A stretch of 64,000 nucleotides of DNA, taken from Bacteroidota bacterium (GTDB lineage Bacteria > Bacteroidota > Bacteroidia > Flavobacteriales > Weeksellaceae). Where the stretch lies: NCBI GenBank assembly GCA_023458535.1, contig JAEWYW010000074.1:42291-106290 (forward strand), given 5' to 3'. Below are positions 26,007 through 34,558 of the stretch, in pieces; positions within the stretch are counted from its first letter, which is position 1, and the number at the start of each line of letters is the position of its first letter. Under the pieces are notes generated by a model. It was not told the origin of the DNA. It searched no databases and was given only the letters and a program-made list of their open reading frames with translations. A program made the position numbers and the translations under genes.

Positions 26007-27992
26007 TTAAAGCAAACTTTCATCCACCAAATTTGGTAGCGTTACTTTTAAATTGGGTTCAGCTTCCATAGCACGTTTGATGGCAAAAATAGCACCTTCA
26101 TTTCGCGCCCAGCTTCTTCGTGAAATTCCGTTGTTGACATCCCAGAAAAGCATGGATTTTAATCGTCTGTCAGCATCATCACTACCATCCAGTAACATCC
26201 CAAAACCGCCATTAATAACTTCGCCCCAACCGACTCCACCACCGTTGTGAATGGAAACCCAAGTTGCCCCACGGAAACTATCGCCAATAACGTTATGGAT
26301 TGCCATGTCGGCTGTAAATCTTGAACCATCATAAATATTAGAAGTTTCACGATATGGAGAATCCGTGCCAGAAACATCATGATGATCTCTTCCCAAAACC
26401 ACAGGTCCAATTTCACCATTTTTAATGGCTTTGTTGAAGGCTTCGGCAATTTTCATCCTACCTTCGGCATCGGCGTAGAGAATTCGGGCTTGCGAACCGA
26501 CTACCAATTTATTTTCCTGAGCTCCTTTTATCCATTGGATATTGTCTTTCATCTGTTGTTGAATTTCTTCAGGAGAATTCTGAATCATTTCCTCTAAAAT
26601 TTCACAAGCAATTTCGTCGGCTTTTTGTAAATCTTCAGGTTTTCCACTGGTACACACCCAACGGAACGGTCCAAAACCATAATCGAAACACATCGGACCC
26701 ATAATATCCTGAACATACGATGGGTATTTGAATTCTCTTCCCAGTGTCGGATTTTCGGACATTACATCCGCTCCCGCACGCGAAGCTTCCAATAAAAATG
26801 CATTTCCGTAATCGAAGAAATAGGTTCCTTTTTCAGTGTGTTTGTTAATAGCCGCAGCGTGTCTTCTAAGCGTTTCCTGAACTTTCTCTTTAAACAAATC
26901 TGGATTTTCCGCCATCATTGTATTCGATTCCTCAAAACTTTGTCCAACAGGATAATAACCTCCCGCCCAAGGATTATGCAGCGAAGTTTGGTCGGAACCA
27001 ATGTCTATTTTCAAACCGGCTTCATCAAATTTTTCCCAAACATCGACGATATTTCCTAGATAAGCCAAAGAAACCGTTTCCTGATTTTCTTGCGCTTTTT
27101 GGACACGTTCAATCAATTCATCCATGTTTTCATGGATTTCGTTCACCCACTTTTGGTCATGACGAATTTTAGTAATTTTCGGATTTACTTCAGCACAAAC
27201 TGTTACACAACCTGCAATATTTCCTGCCTTTGGCTGAGCACCCGACATTCCGCCCAAACCAGAAGTCACAAAAAGTCCTCCTTTTGGCGATTTATTAATT
27301 TTTCTAAAAGCATTCAGCACCGTAATCGTCGTTCCGTGCACAATTCCCTGCGGACCGATGTACATATAACTTCCTGCCGTCATTTGTCCGTACTGAGTAA
27401 CGCCCAGCGCATTAAATTTTTCCCAATCATCGGGTTTTGAGTAATTTGGAATCATCATACCGTTGGTAACCACGACTCTTGGTGCATCTTTATGCGAAGG
27501 AAACAAGCCCATTGGATGTCCAGAATACATCACTAAGGTTTGCTCATCCGTCATCTCAGACAAATACTGCATCGTCAAAAGGTATTGCGCCCAATTGCTA
27601 AATACCGCTCCATTTCCGCCGTAGGTAATCAATTCGTGTGGATGTTGCGCCACGGCATAATCCAGATTATTTTGAATCATGAGCATAATGGCTTTTGCCT
27701 GTTCCGATTTTCCTGGATATTCTGAAATCGCTCTCGCCTTCATCTCATAATCAGGGCGAAAACGGTACATATAGATTCTTCCGAAATCTTCCAGTTCTTG
27801 TCTAAATTCAGAAATAAGCTCAGCGTGAAATTGAGGTTCGAAGTAACGCAAAGCATTCTGCAATGCTAATTTCTTTTCCTCATCGGTTAATATTTCTTTA
27901 CGCTTTGGCGCGTGATTGATGCTTGTATCGTATGCTTTTGCTGATGGAATTTCTTTTGGAATTCCTTGTTGTATTTGTTCTTGGAAAGTCAT
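26007..27992 (-). CDS. hutU: Urocanate hydratase
   Basis: A 661-residue enzyme that adds water to urocanate to give 4-imidazolone-5-propanoate, step two of histidine breakdown, using tightly bound NAD as an electrophile. The family hallmark FGPFRWVCTSG is present with its cysteine at residue 447, as are the NAD-binding GLGGMSGAQPKA and GGVGWGEVINGGFG stretches. The length is near the 660-680 residues of the Bacteroidota type, longer than the classical about 560. No hutH, hutI or hutG lies next to it, so the rest of the pathway must be elsewhere. Confidence 0.95.
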   Translation of the reverse strand: MTFQEQIQQGIPKEIPSAKAYDTSINHAPKRKEILTDEEKKLALQNALRYFEPQFHAELISEFRQELEDFGRIYMYRFRPDYEMKARAISEYPGKSEQAKAIMLMIQNNLDYAVAQHPHELITYGGNGAVFSNWAQYLLTMQYLSEMTDEQTLVMYSGHPMGLFPSHKDAPRVVVTNGMMIPNYSKPDDWEKFNALGVTQYGQMTAGSYMYIGPQGIVHGTTITVLNAFRKINKSPKGGLFVTSGLGGMSGAQPKAGNIAGCVTVCAEVNPKITKIRHDQKWVNEIHENMDELIERVQKAQENQETVSLAYLGNIVDVWEKFDEAGLKIDIGSDQTSLHNPWAGGYYPVGQSFEESNTMMAENPDLFKEKVQETLRRHAAAINKHTEKGTYFFDYGNAFLLEASRAGADVMSENPTLGREFKYPSYVQDIMGPMCFDYGFGPFRWVCTSGKPEDLQKADEIACEILEEMIQNSPEEIQQQMKDNIQWIKGAQENKLVVGSQARILYADAEGRMKIAEAFNKAIKNGEIGPVVLGRDHHDVSGTDSPYRETSNIYDGSRFTADMAIHNVIGDSFRGATWVSIHNGGGVGWGEVINGGFGMLLDGSDDADRRLKSMLFWDVNNGISRRSWARNEGAIFAIKRAMEAEPNLKVTLPNLVDESLL

Positions 27993-28053
27993 GTTTTAAT
28001 TTGAAATTCGAGATTTGAGATTATTTATTTGAAGTTTTAAAGATATTCAAATT

Positions 28054-28080
28054 AAAAAAACCTTGCAAAAGCAAGGCTTT
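28054..28080 (-). terminator. Terminator after the acidic protein gene
   Basis: On the minus strand AAAGCCTTGC pairs with GCAAGGTTTT (one wobble) around TTTT and runs into a T tract, six bases after the stop codon at 28086. Confidence 0.75.
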
Positions 28081-28085
28081 AAAAT

Positions 28086-28376
28086 TTAGTCAATCAAATC
28101 TTCATTATCTTCCTCATGGTCGTCCTGATCGCTTAAACTGTAGTAATTGTTTTCTTCATCTTCCGAACCAACTTCTTCCATATCATTGTCCTCATCAGAT
28201 CCGGGAACATCCATATCCATCTCCATTTCGTAATCTTCAAGATTTTCATCATAGATAGGATTTCCATTTTCATCTAAAGAAATATGCTCTTCCTGATTAA
28301 AAATATCATCTTTAGCATCGTAATTCATTTCTTCTAAATTACGCTCTTGTTCTTTTGGATTATCTTCTAGTATCAT
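28086..28376 (-). CDS. Highly acidic small hypothetical protein
   Basis: A 96-residue protein made largely of D, E and N, with no hydrophobic core that I can see and no signal peptide. It probably lacks stable structure or binds basic partners or cations. I start it at the ATG at 28376 (MILEDNPKEQ), because the longer frame adds a hydrophobic lysine/tyrosine-rich stretch out of character with the rest. Similar acidic proteins are conserved in Flavobacteriia without assigned function. A terminator follows. Confidence 0.6.
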   Translation of the reverse strand: MILEDNPKEQERNLEEMNYDAKDDIFNQEEHISLDENGNPIYDENLEDYEMEMDMDVPGSDEDNDMEEVGSEDEENNYYSLSDQDDHEEDNEDLID

Positions 28377-28486
28377 ATTATTGAATTTTAATTTGTAGAA
28401 CGTAAGCAAATAAAAGTCCAAAAAGATATATTACTAACAATCTCATAAAATGGAGCAGTATTCCCAAAAAATTTAAAAATAATATT

Positions 28487-29137
28487 TTAGTGATTGGTAT
28501 CACCTAGCATTGGGACAAATTTGTATGCACCAAACTCCTCTTTTTCAAACTCTTTGTCGGAAATTTTTGTAAATCGATATAAAATCTGTTCATCTGTTTT
28601 TCCTAACGGAATCACCATCTTCCCTCCTACCTTAAGTTGCTTTAAAAGTTCGGTAGGTAAAGTTTCTGCTCCACAAGTCACAATAATTTTGTCGAACGGT
28701 GCAAAAGTAGGAAGGCCTGCGAATCCGTCTCCAAAAATTTGAAATTTAGGGCGGTAACTGAGTTCGCGTAACTTTTTAGTAGCGAAGTCATACAGATCTT
28801 TTTGTCGTTCTATGGTGTAAACCTGAGCTTTTAGTTCCAACAATACCGCAGTTTGGTAACCACAACCTGTTCCGATTTCCAAAACTTTCTCACCAGATTG
28901 AACTTCCAATAATTCCGATTGCTCGGCAACAGTAGAAGGGTGAGAAATGGTTTGTTTTGCAGCAATGGGAAAGGCACGATCCTCATACGCATAATCTTCG
29001 AAAATACTTTCAATAAATAAATGTCTTGGAACGGTATTCATCGCTTGAAGCACATTCTCATCTTGAATTCCGATTTTATTTTTTAAATAATCAACTAATA
29101 TTTTACGCTTTCCCTTATGTACAAAAGAATCTTGCAT
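28487..29137 (-). CDS. pcm: Protein-L-isoaspartate O-methyltransferase
   Basis: A 216-residue SAM-dependent methyltransferase that starts repair of isoaspartyl damage in proteins. The SAM loop EIGTGCGYQTAVL is at about 87-99, the PCMT signature QTISHPSTVA at 62-71, and later motifs GDGFAG and FDKIIVTCGAE are in order. The start at 29137 (MQDSF) gives the usual family length and lies downstream of a -7 box at 29178-29185, which rules out the ATG at 29230. It is divergent from the Gfo/Idh gene. Confidence 0.93.
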   Translation of the reverse strand: MQDSFVHKGKRKILVDYLKNKIGIQDENVLQAMNTVPRHLFIESIFEDYAYEDRAFPIAAKQTISHPSTVAEQSELLEVQSGEKVLEIGTGCGYQTAVLLELKAQVYTIERQKDLYDFATKKLRELSYRPKFQIFGDGFAGLPTFAPFDKIIVTCGAETLPTELLKQLKVGGKMVIPLGKTDEQILYRFTKISDKEFEKEEFGAYKFVPMLGDTNH

Positions 29138-29177
29138 GTATTCTGCCTCTAATGGTTCGTTAATAAATGGTGATTTG

Positions 29178-29185
29178 CAAAAATA
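29178..29185 (-). promoter_or_regulatory. -7 box for pcm
   Basis: The minus strand reads TATTTTTG here, between the long-frame ATG at 29230 and the chosen ATG at 29137, giving a leader of about 35 bases. Confidence 0.45.
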
Positions 29186-29247
29186 GAGAATTAAAAAATC
29201 ATTACGAAAACTAAAAGCTTTTATCTGCAATCTACTTCCTATTTTCC

Positions 29248-29255
29248 TATCTTTG
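29248..29255 (+). promoter_or_regulatory. -7 box for the Gfo/Idh gene
   Basis: TATCTTTG, an exact TAnnTTTG match, 16 bases before the ATG at 29272. No clear TTG upstream. Confidence 0.45.
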
Positions 29256-29271
29256 AAAAAATTAATTTTCT

Positions 29272-30234
29272 ATGCTAAAAGCAGGTTTAGTAGGTGCTGG
29301 TCATCTTGGAAAGATACATTTAAAATTGTTGAAACAGTCCGAAAAATATGATTTGGTAGGCTTTTATGATGCAGATGCCGAAAATGGTAAAAAACTGGAA
29401 GCAGAATTTGGCTACAAATATTATGAAAATCTAGATGATTTGCTTAATGATATTGAAGTTTTAGATATTGTAACGCCAACCATTTACCATTACGATTACG
29501 CAAAAAAAGCAATTGAGAAAGGACTTCATTTTTTTATTGAAAAACCTGTCACCAATACCCTAGAACAGGCTCAGGAAATCATCAAACTATGCAAAGACAA
29601 AGGAATAAAAGCACAAGTAGGTCATGTTGAGCGATACAATCCAGCTTTTATTGGCACCAAGGAATACATCAAGAACCCGATGTTCATAGAAATTCACCGT
29701 TTAGCGGAGTTCAATCCTCGTGGAACAGATGTTTCGGTGGTTTTGGATCTAATGATTCACGACTTGGATATTCTTTTAAGTGTGGTGAAATCCAGCATTA
29801 AAAATATACATGCCAGTGGCGTATGCGTGGTTTCTAAAACACCAGACATTTGCAACGCCAGAATTGAGTTCGAAAATGGTTGCGTTGCAAATTTAACCAC
29901 ATCAAGAATTTCGATGAAGGCAATGCGAAAATCTCGATTTTTCCAGCAAGATGCTTATATTTCTGTAGATTTTTTAGAGAAAAAAGCAGAAGTGATACGC
30001 ATGAAGGAAGCTCCCAATAACCCATCACCTTTTGATATGATTATTGAAAATGCTGACGGAGAAAAAAACCAAATTATTTTTGAATACCCTGATATTCAGC
30101 CTAACAATGCTATTTTAGATGAATTAGAAAGTTTAGCCGATGCTATTGAAAATGAAAAGCCTATACAAGTGCCTTTAGAAGACGGAACGGAAGCTTTAAA
30201 GGTTGCGCTTGAAATTATGAAATTAATAGGTTAA
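29272..30234 (+). CDS. Gfo/Idh/MocA family oxidoreductase
   Basis: A 320-residue NAD(P)-dependent dehydrogenase. The N-terminal Rossmann fold has GAGHLG at residues 8-13. The catalytic-site EKP triplet is at 90-92 and the second-domain motif MIHDLDILL follows. Members oxidise sugars, inositol or related alcohols, or reduce biliverdin. This one has the short form seen in UDP-N-acetylglucosamine 3-dehydrogenase-like proteins, but the substrate is open. The next gene starts 5 bases later, so it heads an operon with a lipoprotein hydrolase and a beta-lactamase, which may be coincidental. Confidence 0.87.
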   Translation: MLKAGLVGAGHLGKIHLKLLKQSEKYDLVGFYDADAENGKKLEAEFGYKYYENLDDLLNDIEVLDIVTPTIYHYDYAKKAIEKGLHFFIEKPVTNTLEQAQEIIKLCKDKGIKAQVGHVERYNPAFIGTKEYIKNPMFIEIHRLAEFNPRGTDVSVVLDLMIHDLDILLSVVKSSIKNIHASGVCVVSKTPDICNARIEFENGCVANLTTSRISMKAMRKSRFFQQDAYISVDFLEKKAEVIRMKEAPNNPSPFDMIIENADGEKNQIIFEYPDIQPNNAILDELESLADAIENEKPIQVPLEDGTEALKVALEIMKLIG

Positions 30235-30239
30235 TAGGA

Positions 30240-31013
30240 ATGATGATGAAAAATAACATATTGCTCTTTGCATTGGCTGTTATGAGTGTAGGTTGTAAAA
30301 CTCCATCTTTATCATCAATAGACTCAAAAACTGAGATTTCAAGGTCTTTAACTGATTATCAGGACTCGAGTAGAAACAGAAAAATTCCTGTGGCAATTTT
30401 TAAACCAACGGATGAAAAAAAATCTACCCTTATCCCCATACTATTCAGTCATGGTTATGGGATGAATCATGGTGATGCCTATATCAATGATTATCCGTAT
30501 TTATTAGAAGCTCTTGCGGAGAAAGGATATTTTGTAGTCAGCATTCAACATGAATTAACAACCGACCCCCTGCTTTCGGCTGCATCACCAATAAGACAAG
30601 TACGCATGCCCAATTGGAAACAAGGTGCGCTCAATATCGGTTTTGTATTAAATAAACTTAAAAAAGATTATCCAAATTTAAAATATAATAAAGTGGTACT
30701 CATCGGTCATTCTAACGGTGGCGATCAGTCTGCACTTTTCACGCAACAGCATCCCGAATTGGTAAATAAACTGATTACGATGGACAATCGCAGAATGGAT
30801 CTTCTGAGGACATCAAAACCCAGAATTTACACACTGAGATCTAATGACCACCCAGCAGATGATGGAGTTTTACCAACGCTTGAAGAGCAGAAAAAATATA
30901 AAATGATAGTGCAGCCAACCGACATCAATCATGATAGAATGGATAAGGACGCTAATGCGGAGGAAAGAAAATTTATAATCACAAAAATATTAGAATACTT
31001 AAATGAAAAATAA
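30240..31013 (+). CDS. Alpha/beta hydrolase, lipoprotein
   Basis: A 257-residue envelope enzyme. The lipobox is MSVGC with the cysteine at residue 19. The alpha/beta fold shows the nucleophile elbow GHSNGG with Ser158, an oxyanion stretch LFSHGYGMNHGDAYINDYP at about 63-81, and an acid/His end (DINHDRMD). It resembles PAF-acetylhydrolase or cutinase-like esterases of Bacteroidota. Three ATGs lie in a row at 30240, 30243 and 30246, and the last (MKNN) is also a good start. Its end overlaps the beta-lactamase start by 11 bases, so the two are translationally coupled. Confidence 0.82.
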   Translation: MMMKNNILLFALAVMSVGCKTPSLSSIDSKTEISRSLTDYQDSSRNRKIPVAIFKPTDEKKSTLIPILFSHGYGMNHGDAYINDYPYLLEALAEKGYFVVSIQHELTTDPLLSAASPIRQVRMPNWKQGALNIGFVLNKLKKDYPNLKYNKVVLIGHSNGGDQSALFTQQHPELVNKLITMDNRRMDLLRTSKPRIYTLRSNDHPADDGVLPTLEEQKKYKMIVQPTDINHDRMDKDANAEERKFIITKILEYLNEK

Positions 31014-31908
31014 TTTATTGTTCCTATTCATTCTATTTTTTTCGATAGGATGTGCTCAGAAAACAAAAATCTCGAAAAAGTCTGATATTCTACAGAAAGT
31101 GGATGAAATTACAAAAGGTAAAAATGCAACTGTTGGTGTTTCCGTAAAAGGGATTAGCTTCCCTTTTGAATACAATAATGCCAATGCAGATAAGCATTTG
31201 CCTATGCTAAGCGTTTTTAAATTTCATATTGCAGCTACTGTTTTTAATGAAGTAGATAAAGGAAATTTAAAATTAAATCAGCTTATTGATATAAATAAAT
31301 CCGACTTATTACCAAATACGCACAGTCCGATAAGAGATGCTTTTCCGAACGGAACAAAAATGTCTCTTTCTGAAATCATCAGATATACGGTGGCGCAAAG
31401 TGATAACAATGGTTGCGACATACTGCTTAGGTTGATAGGAGGACCTGAAACTGTTCAAAAATTTATGAATTCAAAAGGAGTTAAAGATTTTCAAATAAAG
31501 TACAATGAAGAATGGATGCACAAAGGCGTAGAATATTTGTATCCTAATTATTCATCTACAAAATCGATGACACAGCTACTAATCAATTTTAATAACGGAA
31601 AAATTCTATCCAAGAAATCTACAGGTGATCTTATGAAGATGATGTTGGGAACTTCTACGGGAACCAACAAATTGAAAGAACAATTGCCTAAAGGTACTCC
31701 TGTTGCTCATAAAACCGGTGCTTCAGGAAAACAGGGTGAGGTTTATGTTGCAGAAAATGACGCTGGAATCATCACACTTCCCAACGGAAAAAAGTATGCA
31801 ATTACGGTGTTTGTAAAAGATTCAAAGGAAACTTATGACGATAATTGTAAGATGATCTCTGACGTCTCTAAAACCGTTTGGGATTCGCTGAATAAAGTAA
31901 GTGAATAA
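31003..31908 (+). CDS. Class A beta-lactamase, subclass A2 (PER/CGA/CIA-like), lipoprotein
   Basis: A 301-residue serine beta-lactamase. All class A motifs are intact: S70-V-F-K, S133-D-N, the omega-loop glutamate region N168-E169-E170, and K237-T-G. The NEEWM...NYSS layout of the omega loop and the HKTGASG ending fit subclass A2, the group with PER, VEB, CME, CGA and CIA enzymes of Flavobacteriia that hydrolyse extended-spectrum cephalosporins. The signal carries a lipobox (SIGC), so the enzyme is probably membrane-anchored. It overlaps the upstream hydrolase by 11 bases. The exact spectrum cannot be read from sequence. Confidence 0.9.
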   Translation: MKNNLLFLFILFFSIGCAQKTKISKKSDILQKVDEITKGKNATVGVSVKGISFPFEYNNANADKHLPMLSVFKFHIAATVFNEVDKGNLKLNQLIDINKSDLLPNTHSPIRDAFPNGTKMSLSEIIRYTVAQSDNNGCDILLRLIGGPETVQKFMNSKGVKDFQIKYNEEWMHKGVEYLYPNYSSTKSMTQLLINFNNGKILSKKSTGDLMKMMLGTSTGTNKLKEQLPKGTPVAHKTGASGKQGEVYVAENDAGIITLPNGKKYAITVFVKDSKETYDDNCKMISDVSKTVWDSLNKVSE

Positions 31909-31977
31909 AATAATTATTCAAAATTCCGTATTTTTAAACCCACATTATAAAAATCTAAATTTAATATTATCAATAAA

Positions 31978-32868
31978 ATGAAAAACATTGTTGTCATTGG
32001 CGCAGGAACTATGGGGAACGGTATTGCACATACATTTGCACAAACCGCATTTAAAGTAAACTTGGTAGACGTTTCTCAGGAAGCCCTAGACAGAGGGTTA
32101 AAAACCATTACTACCAATCTTGACAGAATAATTGCGAAAGGAAATCTTACCGAAGAACAAAAAGCAGAAACACTAGGTAACATCACAACTTATACAGATC
32201 TTAAAGATGCTGCTGGGAATGCTGATCTTATTGTAGAAGCCGCCACAGAAAATTTAGATTTGAAATTAAAAATCTTCAAACAGATGGATGAGCTAGCTCC
32301 TGAAAACTGTATTTTGGCTACCAATACTTCTTCTATTTCTATTACTAAAATTGCCTCAGTAACGCAGAGACCAGAGAAAGTGATTGGCATGCACTTCATG
32401 AACCCTGTGCCTATTATGAAGTTGGTGGAGATTATTAAAGGATATTCTACCTCGAAAGAGACTTTCGATGCGACATACGAAATGAGCAAGACATTAGGAA
32501 AGGTTCCTGTTGAGGTAAACGATTATCCAGGATTTGTTGCGAACAGAATTCTGATGCCGATGATTAATGAGTCCATTGAGACATTGTACAATGGTGTTGC
32601 AGGCGTTGAAGAAATCGATACCGTTATGAAACTTGGAATGGCGCATCCAATGGGTCCACTTCAGTTGGCAGATTTTATCGGTCTTGATGTTTGTTTGGCG
32701 ATCTTAAATGTGATGTACGACGGCTTTAAAAACCCTAAATACGCCCCTAATCCACTATTGGTTAACATGGTAATGGCAGGGAAATTAGGTGTTAAATCTG
32801 GCGAAGGTTTCTATGACTACTCAGAATCTAAAAAGGCTGAAAAAGTAGCTAAAATGTTTTTGAAATAA
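31978..32868 (+). CDS. 3-hydroxybutyryl-CoA (3-hydroxyacyl-CoA) dehydrogenase
   Basis: A 296-residue NAD-dependent enzyme that interconverts 3-hydroxyacyl-CoA and 3-oxoacyl-CoA. The Rossmann motif GAGTMGNGIAH is at 8-18, the catalytic His lies in GMHFMNPVPIMKLVE, and the C-terminal domain has GFVANRILMPMINE and HPMGPLQLADFIGLDVCL. The length matches stand-alone Hbd/FadB2-type enzymes rather than multifunctional FadB. It may serve short-chain fatty-acid or butanoate metabolism. Monocistronic, ending at a hairpin. Confidence 0.93.
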   Translation: MKNIVVIGAGTMGNGIAHTFAQTAFKVNLVDVSQEALDRGLKTITTNLDRIIAKGNLTEEQKAETLGNITTYTDLKDAAGNADLIVEAATENLDLKLKIFKQMDELAPENCILATNTSSISITKIASVTQRPEKVIGMHFMNPVPIMKLVEIIKGYSTSKETFDATYEMSKTLGKVPVEVNDYPGFVANRILMPMINESIETLYNGVAGVEEIDTVMKLGMAHPMGPLQLADFIGLDVCLAILNVMYDGFKNPKYAPNPLLVNMVMAGKLGVKSGEGFYDYSESKKAEKVAKMFLK

Positions 32869-32892
32869 TTTTCTGCAAATATTTATTAAAGC

Positions 32893-32928
32893 TTTGTCAA
32901 GGTTTAAAACCTTGACAAAATTTTTTTT
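32893..32928 (+). terminator. Terminator between the dehydrogenase and GT-C-like genes
   Basis: TTTGTCAAGG pairs with CCTTGACAAA around an A/T centre and is followed by eight T, ending three bases before the next ATG at 32932. The hairpin therefore also lies within the immediate upstream region of that gene. Confidence 0.8.
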
Positions 32929-32931
32929 AGA

Positions 32932-34263
32932 ATGGAAATACCAAGAAAAATAAAAAAAGAAAAAGTTATACAATTTTGCTTGATAATACTAACTGTTATC
33001 ATGATTGTAATACGTTTTTTGCTGAATGAAAAAGGACGGGTATCACCAGATTCTATAAGATTTTTGAGGTTTGCTAATGTTTTTCCTGAAATTGATAATA
33101 CAACAACACCAATTGGATATCCTGTTTTTATTAAACTTTTTACTGTTTTTGGTTTGGATGAGTTTTGGAGCAGCAAAGTGGTTGGTCTCCTTTCCTACAC
33201 ATTTATCATATGGTTTGCTTGGAAAAAGAAATTTTACTTCAGAGAAACAATTTTAATTGGTGGATTGTTCAGCTTCGTATCTTTGTTTGCTGCCACTTTA
33301 AGTGAGGCATTCACTCTACCCTTTGTTTTTATTTTCATCTATTTTTCCAGCCAAACCATTAACGGAAAATATTCGTTGTGGAAAGCGGTATTTTTACTTT
33401 CGACTTCTTTAATTGTTATTTACAATATTAGGTATAGCGGTATGTTTTTCATGGGCTCATGTATCCTTTTTGGATTATATAGTTATCGAAAAAATTACGG
33501 AAAAATATTTATCACTAGTGGATGTATTGGATTTGTATTTATTGTTTTGTATAAATTTCTTTTTATAGATACATTTAATAAAAACTATATTGACGAAGCA
33601 TTAGAAGTGGGTTACTATTCCACTTCAAAATTAATACCAGAACTTCTAAAAGGTTTGGCAGTCTCTTCTAATCCCTTTATTCATATTGCAAATCCAGGTG
33701 GTGGATTTATCAATATTGGTATTTATGGAATTGGTGCACTGGTAATTTTTATTTTCTTTTATTTAATATTTAAGAAAGTAAATTCTGCGGTAGATCAATT
33801 TTTAATATGTATAGGAATTTGCGGTATTGTTTGTTCCTTTTTTATTCAATATTTTTATGTTATTGATCCCTTAGATTATAGGCTTTTATGTATGTTTTTA
33901 TTTCCGTTATGGTTAATATTTTTCAGAAGAATATATTATTTTGTCGGAAATAAGGTATATGCAGTAACATTTTTAAGTTTGATAACTGGTTTTATATTTA
34001 CATGGATGTCTAAGGGAAACTATCTTGAAAACAGAAAGCAAGTTCAAGCTTATCTCCAAAACAACCAATTAAGTGAAAAGCCCATTAAATTTTTTGCAAA
34101 TTCGTATAATGATGGTGATGCTCTACAATTAGCAGAATTATTCAGTACCGTTAACTCAAATTTAACTGTAACTTTTAAGACTCAAGATACCTTATCTGAT
34201 AAGACTTTGACAAAATATAAAATTCTGAGAAAGATTAAAATTGATAAAAATAATTATCAATAA
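32932..34263 (+). CDS. Polytopic membrane protein, GT-C glycosyltransferase-like
   Basis: A 443-residue protein with about ten membrane helices and a soluble C-terminal domain of about 80 residues. After the first helix comes SPDSIRFLRFANVFPE and then TPIGYPVFIKLFTVFG, the acidic first loop seen in GT-C transferases that use polyprenyl-phosphate sugars. RYSGMFF is also common there. No family can be fixed. It could modify envelope glycans or be an O-antigen-type polymerase relative. The gene is isolated, very AT-rich and starts three bases after a terminator hairpin with no clear promoter. Confidence 0.6.
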   Translation: MEIPRKIKKEKVIQFCLIILTVIMIVIRFLLNEKGRVSPDSIRFLRFANVFPEIDNTTTPIGYPVFIKLFTVFGLDEFWSSKVVGLLSYTFIIWFAWKKKFYFRETILIGGLFSFVSLFAATLSEAFTLPFVFIFIYFSSQTINGKYSLWKAVFLLSTSLIVIYNIRYSGMFFMGSCILFGLYSYRKNYGKIFITSGCIGFVFIVLYKFLFIDTFNKNYIDEALEVGYYSTSKLIPELLKGLAVSSNPFIHIANPGGGFINIGIYGIGALVIFIFFYLIFKKVNSAVDQFLICIGICGIVCSFFIQYFYVIDPLDYRLLCMFLFPLWLIFFRRIYYFVGNKVYAVTFLSLITGFIFTWMSKGNYLENRKQVQAYLQNNQLSEKPIKFFANSYNDGDALQLAELFSTVNSNLTVTFKTQDTLSDKTLTKYKILRKIKIDKNNYQ

Positions 34264-34269
34264 TTTTTC

Positions 34270-34277
34270 TATCTTTG
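34270..34277 (+). promoter_or_regulatory. -7 box for the 79-residue acidic protein gene
   Basis: TATCTTTG, an exact TAnnTTTG match, 25 bases before the ATG at 34303. Confidence 0.45.
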
Positions 34278-34302
34278 AAGTAGTTTACTAAAACCAATTA
34301 AA

Positions 34303-34542
34303 ATGAAATTACCTAAGTTTTTATTAGCAGACAATTCTGAAATGCCAGAAGATTTATTCGTAGTACATACAGAATATCCAAGATTTATTCTTAATGTTGA
34401 AGAAGAAGAAGTGGAATGGTTGGATGACTTGGAGGGAGATGACGAAGAAACCGTTGCAGACGAAGCTACAAAAGTTGTAGAGGCAGCGTTCAAATGGTGT
34501 GACGAAGAGTTGGCAAAATATGACGACGAAGAAGAAGAATAA
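34303..34542 (+). CDS. Small acidic conserved hypothetical protein
   Basis: A 79-residue cytoplasmic protein with an ordered start (MKLPKFLLADNSEMPEDLFVVHTEYPRF) and a very acidic second half ending EEEE. Single W and C residues lie near the C-terminus (FKWCDEEL). Related proteins are conserved in Flavobacteriia with no known function. It has its own -7 box. The downstream lipoprotein gene begins 16 bases later and may share its mRNA. Confidence 0.7.
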   Translation: MKLPKFLLADNSEMPEDLFVVHTEYPRFILNVEEEEVEWLDDLEGDDEETVADEATKVVEAAFKWCDEELAKYDDEEEE

Positions 34543-34558
34543 CTAAATTTTAACAGCG

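Noticed and set aside
26053..27725. Plus-strand open frames opposite hutU
   Set aside because: All lie within the clear urocanate hydratase gene, and their sequences carry no recognisable motif.
29138..29230. Longer pcm start
   Set aside because: A -7 box at 29178-29185 lies inside the extension, and the shorter form has the normal length of the family.
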